From Streptomyces misionensis (GTDB lineage: Bacteria > Actinomycetota > Actinomycetes > Streptomycetales > Streptomycetaceae): a stretch of DNA of 64,000 bases. The stretch spans positions 5,100,501 through 5,164,500 of the forward strand of contig NZ_FNTD01000004.1 of assembly GCF_900104815.1 (NCBI RefSeq), written 5' to 3'. This document shows, piece by piece, positions 60,383 to 64,000 of the stretch. Numbering within the stretch: position 1 is the first letter of the stretch; the number at the start of each line of letters is the position of its first letter. Both the position numbers and the translations under genes were made by a program. Under the pieces are notes generated by a model. The model did not search any database. It was not told the DNA's origin and saw nothing but the letters and a program-made list of their open reading frames with translations.

Positions 60383-61606
60383 TCAGTCGGCGAAGACGGT
60401 GACGCCGTCCTCGGTGGCGTGCCGGGGCGCCAGCTCCTCGGCCTCGTGGGTGAGGGCCCGGCGCCGGACGCCGACCACGAGGGCGCCCAGCAGCGCGGTG
60501 ACCGCCGCGACCGCGAACGGGACGTGGATGTCGGTCCACTCCTCGATCTTCGGCGCGAAGTAGGGCGCCGCCGCGGCCGCGAACCAGCGGACGAAGTTGT
60601 AGCCCGCGCTGGCCACCGGGCGCGGGGCGTCCGACACGCCGAGGGCCAGCTCGGTGTAGACGGTGTTGTTCACGCCGATGAACGCACCGGACAGGATGGT
60701 GCAGACGATCGCGGCGGTGTGGTCGCCGTAGCCGAGCACCAGGACGTCGGCCGCGAGCAGCACCAGCGAGCCGCCGAGCACCTTCAGCGAGCCGAACCGC
60801 TTCTGCATGCGCGGGGCGACGAGCACCGAGAACACCGCGAGCAGCACGCCCCAGGCGAAGAACACCGCGCCGGAGCGGTACGGGGTCATGTCCAGCACGA
60901 ACGGCGTGAAGGCCAGCACGGTGAAGAACGTGTAGTTGTAGAAGAACGCCGAGATCGCCGCCGAGGCCAGACCGCCGTGGCCGAGCGCCTTGAGCGGGTC
61001 CAGGACCGAGGTCTTGCGGGCCGGCTTCGGCTGCTCCTTCAGGAACGCCGTGATGCACAGGAAGCCGATCGCCATCAGGGTGGCGGTGCCGAAGAACGGG
61101 TAGCGCCAGCTGACGTTGCCGAGGACCGCGCCGAGCAGCGGGCCGCAGGCCATGCCGAGGCCGAGCGCGGACTCGTAGAGCAGGATCGCCGCGGCGCTGC
61201 CGCCGGCCGCCGCGCCGACGATCACCGCGAGGGCGGTGGAGACGAACAGCGCGTTGCCGAGGCCCCATCCCGCCCGGAAGCCGACCAGCTGGCCGACCGT
61301 GCCGGAGGTGCCGGCGAGACCGGCGAAGACCACCACGAAGGCGAGACCGAGCAGCAGCGTCTTCTTGCCGCCGATGCGGCTGGAGACGAAGCCGGTCAGC
61401 AGCATCGCCACGGCGGTGATCAGGAAGTACGAGGTGAAGAGCAGGGACACCTGGCTGGGTGTGGCGTGCAGACCCTGCGCGATCGACGGCAGGATCGGGT
61501 CGACCAGGCCGATGCCCATGAAGGCGACGACGGAGGCGCCGGCCGTGGCCCAGACCGCCTTGGGCTGCCGCAGGATGCCGCCGGCTCCCGCGTCGAGGGG
61601 GTCCAT
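60383..61606 (-). CDS. major facilitator superfamily exporter (DHA1-like, 12 TM)
   Basis: 407 residues. ATG at 61606 with GGGAGAAG upstream. Twelve hydrophobic helices; motif A SSRIGGKKTLLLG after TM2 and a central cytoplasmic loop rich in K (KEQPKPARKTS). The start MDPLDAGAGGILRQPKAVWA leads directly into TM1. Most similar in type to drug exporters. The promoter region carries a palindrome TTAGC-TCG-GCTAA that a MarR/TetR-type repressor could use. Convergent with the SUFU gene. Confidence 0.9.
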   Translation of the reverse strand: MDPLDAGAGGILRQPKAVWATAGASVVAFMGIGLVDPILPSIAQGLHATPSQVSLLFTSYFLITAVAMLLTGFVSSRIGGKKTLLLGLAFVVVFAGLAGTSGTVGQLVGFRAGWGLGNALFVSTALAVIVGAAAGGSAAAILLYESALGLGMACGPLLGAVLGNVSWRYPFFGTATLMAIGFLCITAFLKEQPKPARKTSVLDPLKALGHGGLASAAISAFFYNYTFFTVLAFTPFVLDMTPYRSGAVFFAWGVLLAVFSVLVAPRMQKRFGSLKVLGGSLVLLAADVLVLGYGDHTAAIVCTILSGAFIGVNNTVYTELALGVSDAPRPVASAGYNFVRWFAAAAAPYFAPKIEEWTDIHVPFAVAAVTALLGALVVGVRRRALTHEAEELAPRHATEDGVTVFAD

Positions 61607-61666
61607 GTGCTTCTCCCATCCGCGTGTGGCACGCAGTCCAGATAGTTGGCTTATACACATAGTAAG

Positions 61667-61679
61667 TTAGCTCGGCTAA
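61667..61679. promoter_or_regulatory. candidate repressor palindrome TTAGC-TCG-GCTAA in the MFS promoter
   Basis: A 5-3-5 inverted repeat 61 bp upstream of the MFS start in an unusually AT-rich 40-bp stretch (61650-61695), the likely promoter core. No regulator gene adjoins, so any repressor is encoded elsewhere. Confidence 0.5.
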
Positions 61680-61802
61680 TTAATGCAAGATGCACCTAAA
61701 TCCCTGGTGGGCGGGCCGCGGCCGGGGTGTGGCCGCGGGGGTTCCCTCCGGACGGGTGATCGTCCTTGACGTGGACGGGCCGGGGTAGGACCGTGGGGCC
61801 CT

Positions 61803-62444
61803 ATGAGGGGCGAACCCAGTTGCCCGCGGTGTGGTGGCCGGGTCAGGGCTCCCGGCCTCTTCGCCGATACGTGGCAGTGCGATGCGCACGGCGCGGTGTT
61901 TCCGCTGCAGCCCGTGATCCCGCCCAGCGTCGAGGCCCTCGGTGCCGTGGTGCACCGCACGCATGTGCCGCTGTGGATGCCGTGGCCGCTGCCGGTCGGC
62001 TGGCTCTTCACGGGGGCGGCCTACGCCGGGGACGACCGCAGCGGCGGCCGGGCGACCGCCGTCGCCTGCTCCGGACCGGGCCCGCTCGGCGGACCGGGCG
62101 AGCTGATCCTGGTCGCCGAGGAGATGGGCGTCGGCCTCGGCGCGCGCTACGCGGGCATCGACGGCCCGGACCCGGGGGCGTACATGAACGTCGAGAAGCC
62201 GCCCCAGACCAAGGTGCTCGCGGCCGGCCGCCCCACCCCGCTGTGGCACGTCTACCGCACCCCCGACGACCGCGCCGTCTTCGCCGGCGAGGCACTGGGC
62301 ATGTGGCTGTGGGCGGTGATCTGGCCCGAGCAGGCGGGCCTGCTCCTGTACGACGAGCTGGTCCTGACCGATCTGCGCGACGCGGGCGCCGAACTGGACC
62401 TGGTGCCCTGCGGCGCCCTGTCGCCGCGGCTGATGCGCCCCTAG
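61803..62444 (+). CDS. DUF6758-like protein with zinc-ribbon start
   Basis: 213 residues. ATG at 61803. The N-terminus carries CPRCGG and WQCDAHG, a probable zinc ribbon, followed by a hydrophobic LWMPWPLPVGWLFTGAAYAGD region and a Gly-rich middle. The C-terminal ALGMWLWAVIWPEQAGLLLYDELVL is conserved in actinobacteria. Function unknown. Confidence 0.78.
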   Translation: MRGEPSCPRCGGRVRAPGLFADTWQCDAHGAVFPLQPVIPPSVEALGAVVHRTHVPLWMPWPLPVGWLFTGAAYAGDDRSGGRATAVACSGPGPLGGPGELILVAEEMGVGLGARYAGIDGPDPGAYMNVEKPPQTKVLAAGRPTPLWHVYRTPDDRAVFAGEALGMWLWAVIWPEQAGLLLYDELVLTDLRDAGAELDLVPCGALSPRLMRP

Positions 62445-62545
62445 GGATGTAGGGGGCGCTCCCGGGCGGCGGCCGTGACAAAGGGGGTGCGCGGGGCGGT
62501 TATCCTGAGGTGTCCACTTCCGTCCTGGTCCCGTCTGGAGTCACC

Positions 62546-63403
62546 GTGCGCATCGATCTGCACTGTCACTCCACCGCGTCCGACGGTACGGACACCCCCG
62601 CCGAGCTGGTCCGCGAGGCCGCCGCGGCCGGACTGGACGTCGTCGCGCTGACCGACCACGACACCACCCGCGGCCACGCCGAGGCGATCGCCGCGCTGCC
62701 CGCCGGGCTGACCCTGATCCCCGGCGCCGAGCTGTCCTGTCGCCTCGACGGCGTCTCGATGCACATGCTCGCCTACCTCTTCGACCCCGAGGAGCCCGCC
62801 CTGCTCGCCGAGCGCGAGCTGGTCCGGGACGACCGGGTGCCGCGGGCCAAGGGCATGGTCGCCAAGCTGAACGCGCTGGGTGTGCCGGTGACCTGGGAGC
62901 AGGTCGAGCGGATCGCCGCCGGCGGCTCCGTGGGACGCCCGCACGTCGCCTCGGCGCTGGTCGAGCTGGGCGTGGTGGAGACGGTGAGCGACGCGTTCAC
63001 CGAGGAGTGGCTCGCCGACGGCGGCCGGGCCTACGTGGAGAAGCACGAGACCGACCCCTTCGAGGCGATCCGGCTGGTCAAGGCCGCGGGCGGGGTCTGC
63101 GTGTTCGCGCACCCGGCCGCCGCCAAGCGCGGCCGCACGGTCCCCGAGTCCGCCATCGCGAAGATGGCCGCGGCCGGTCTGGACGGCATCGAGGTCGACC
63201 ACATGGACCACGACGCCGAGACCCGCGAGCGTCTGCGCGGTCTGGCGAAGGACCTCGGACTGCTGGTGACGGGCTCCTCGGACTACCACGGCACGCGCAA
63301 GACCGTGGCGCTCGGCGCGTACACCACCGACCCCGAGGTGTACGGGGAGATCACTCGCCGGGCGACCGGCGCGTTCCCGGTCCCGGGGGCCGGCGGAGCC
63401 TGA
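62546..63403 (+). CDS. PHP-domain phosphoesterase (3',5'-nucleotide phosphatase type)
   Basis: 285 residues. GTG at 62546 has GGAG 5 bases upstream; the protein begins with the metal motif RIDLHCHSTASDGTDTP (His6, His8). Further PHP ligands are TDHDTT, PGAELSC, AHPAA and SSDYHG. The 286-residue size matches COG0613 enzymes such as E. coli RNase AM, which removes 3'-phosphates and degrades 5' ends of RNA. Substrate here is by family only. Confidence 0.92.
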   Translation: MRIDLHCHSTASDGTDTPAELVREAAAAGLDVVALTDHDTTRGHAEAIAALPAGLTLIPGAELSCRLDGVSMHMLAYLFDPEEPALLAERELVRDDRVPRAKGMVAKLNALGVPVTWEQVERIAAGGSVGRPHVASALVELGVVETVSDAFTEEWLADGGRAYVEKHETDPFEAIRLVKAAGGVCVFAHPAAAKRGRTVPESAIAKMAAAGLDGIEVDHMDHDAETRERLRGLAKDLGLLVTGSSDYHGTRKTVALGAYTTDPEVYGEITRRATGAFPVPGAGGA

Positions 63404-63480
63404 GGCCGCCCTCCGACGGCCGGCCCGCGCGCACTCACACCCTCAGTTCTTCTTCCTTCGGCAAGGCCAGTACTTCCCCC

Positions 63481-64000
63481 ATGTTCGACATCGCCGTCTT
63501 CGGCTCTCTGTTCCTGACCCTTTTTGTCATCATGGATCCCCCTGGGATCACCCCGATCTTCCTCGCCCTGACCGCCGGCCGCCCGGCGAAGACGCAGAAG
63601 CGGATGGCGTTCCAGGCCGTCTGCGTGGCCTTCGGGGTCATCGCCGTCTTCGGCGTCCTCGGTCACCAGATCCTGGACTATCTGCACGTCTCCGTGCCCG
63701 CCCTGATGATCGCGGGCGGTCTGCTGCTCCTGCTGATCGCGCTCGACCTGCTCACCGGCAAGAACGACGAGCCGAAGGCCACCAAGGACGTCAACGTGGC
63801 CCTCGTGCCGCTGGGCATGCCGCTGCTGGCGGGGCCGGGCGCGATCGTCTCCGTCATCCTGGCCGTGCAGAAGGCCCACAGCGTGGACACCCAGATATCG
63901 GTGTGGATCGCGATCGTCGCGATCCACGTGGTGCTGTGGCTGGTGATGCGCTACTCGCTGCTGATCATCCGGCTGATCAAGGACGGCGGCGTGGTCCTGG
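63481..64000 (+). CDS. MarC-family membrane protein (N-terminal part)
   Basis: 173 codons present; the rest lies beyond the window. ATG at 63481. Five or more hydrophobic segments begin MFDIAVFGSLFLTLFVIMDP, and the signature DPPGITPIFLALT plus PLGMPLLAGPGAIVSVI are typical of the MarC family (formerly thought to be a multiple-antibiotic resistance protein; function unresolved). Confidence 0.92.
   Translation, partial: MFDIAVFGSLFLTLFVIMDPPGITPIFLALTAGRPAKTQKRMAFQAVCVAFGVIAVFGVLGHQILDYLHVSVPALMIAGGLLLLLIALDLLTGKNDEPKATKDVNVALVPLGMPLLAGPGAIVSVILAVQKAHSVDTQISVWIAIVAIHVVLWLVMRYSLLIIRLIKDGGVVL

Noticed and set aside
1..64000. CRISPR arrays, toxin-antitoxin or restriction systems, prophage, tRNA genes
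   Set aside because: No regular repeats, no tRNA-like cloverleaf, no phage structural or integrase genes and no nuclease/methylase pairs were found on either strand. The only SUFU protein lacks a toxin partner.

Overview
The window is chromosomal DNA of a Streptomyces-type actinomycete. GC content is very high, third codon positions are almost always G or C, and GTG/TTG starts are common. Marker genes agree: a five-gene bldK oligopeptide importer, mycothiol deacetylase (mshB), a FolP2-type dihydropteroate synthase homologue, a DUF3117 gene and a sigE/anti-sigma/htrA/tatB envelope-stress block. I see no rRNA, tRNA, CRISPR array, prophage, integrase or transposase. The gene order resembles, from memory, the S. 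coelicolor SCO51xx region.

Layout. 1-1742 (minus): an alternative succinate dehydrogenase (truncated flavoprotein, membrane subunit) and a small coiled-coil protein. 2030-6197 (plus): an LpqW-like family-5 solute-binding lipoprotein and the translational GTPase TypA, closed by a strong terminator. 6198-12991 (plus): a bldKABCDE-type importer preceded by a long leader with a possible 17-codon leader peptide. 13005-14188: a methyltransferase and a VOC protein. 14325-20422 (minus): a second importer operon, paralogous to bldK and facing it. 20896-26484 (plus): a third importer operon, convergent with an S9 dipeptidyl peptidase (26598-28712). Three complete peptide importers plus an intracellular-type peptidase therefore occupy about 22 kb.

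28890-38541: a small membrane protein, mshB and a coupled membrane protein, a wall-binding scaffold protein, an ABC-2 exporter with its DesK/DesR-like two-component system (and a palindromic candidate operator), a SirB1-family protein and a GNAT acetyltransferase. 38682-47339: 7Fe ferredoxin, dapC, dapE (lysine/peptidoglycan DAP branch), secreted and lysozyme-like proteins, a LOG-type phosphoribohydrolase, folP2, a DivIVA-domain protein, DNA-3-methyladenine glycosylase I, an enoyl-CoA hydratase and DUF3117.

47457-53332: O-methyltransferase divergent from the ECF sigma factor sigE, its zinc anti-sigma factor, HtrA protease, TatB and a hypothetical protein. sigE has a textbook GGGAAC-N17-CGTT promoter, suggesting autoregulation. 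53383-64000: Mrp Fe-S carrier, DUF1003 membrane protein, soluble MgtE_N/CBS protein, lipoprotein, CorA Mg2+ channel, SUFU-domain protein, MFS exporter, DUF6758-like protein, PHP phosphoesterase and the start of a MarC membrane protein.

From about 29 kb to 59 kb, and again at typA/lpqW, the gene order parallels the Mycobacterium tuberculosis Rv1165-Rv1240 region as I remember it. The importer block sits as an insertion inside this ancient core. The least expected signals are the bldKA leader ORF, hairpins placed directly behind two of the solute-binding genes, a 191-bp perfect inverted repeat shared by two importer ATPase genes (recent gene conversion), a start-codon anomaly in the O-methyltransferase, and a set of leaderless promoters.
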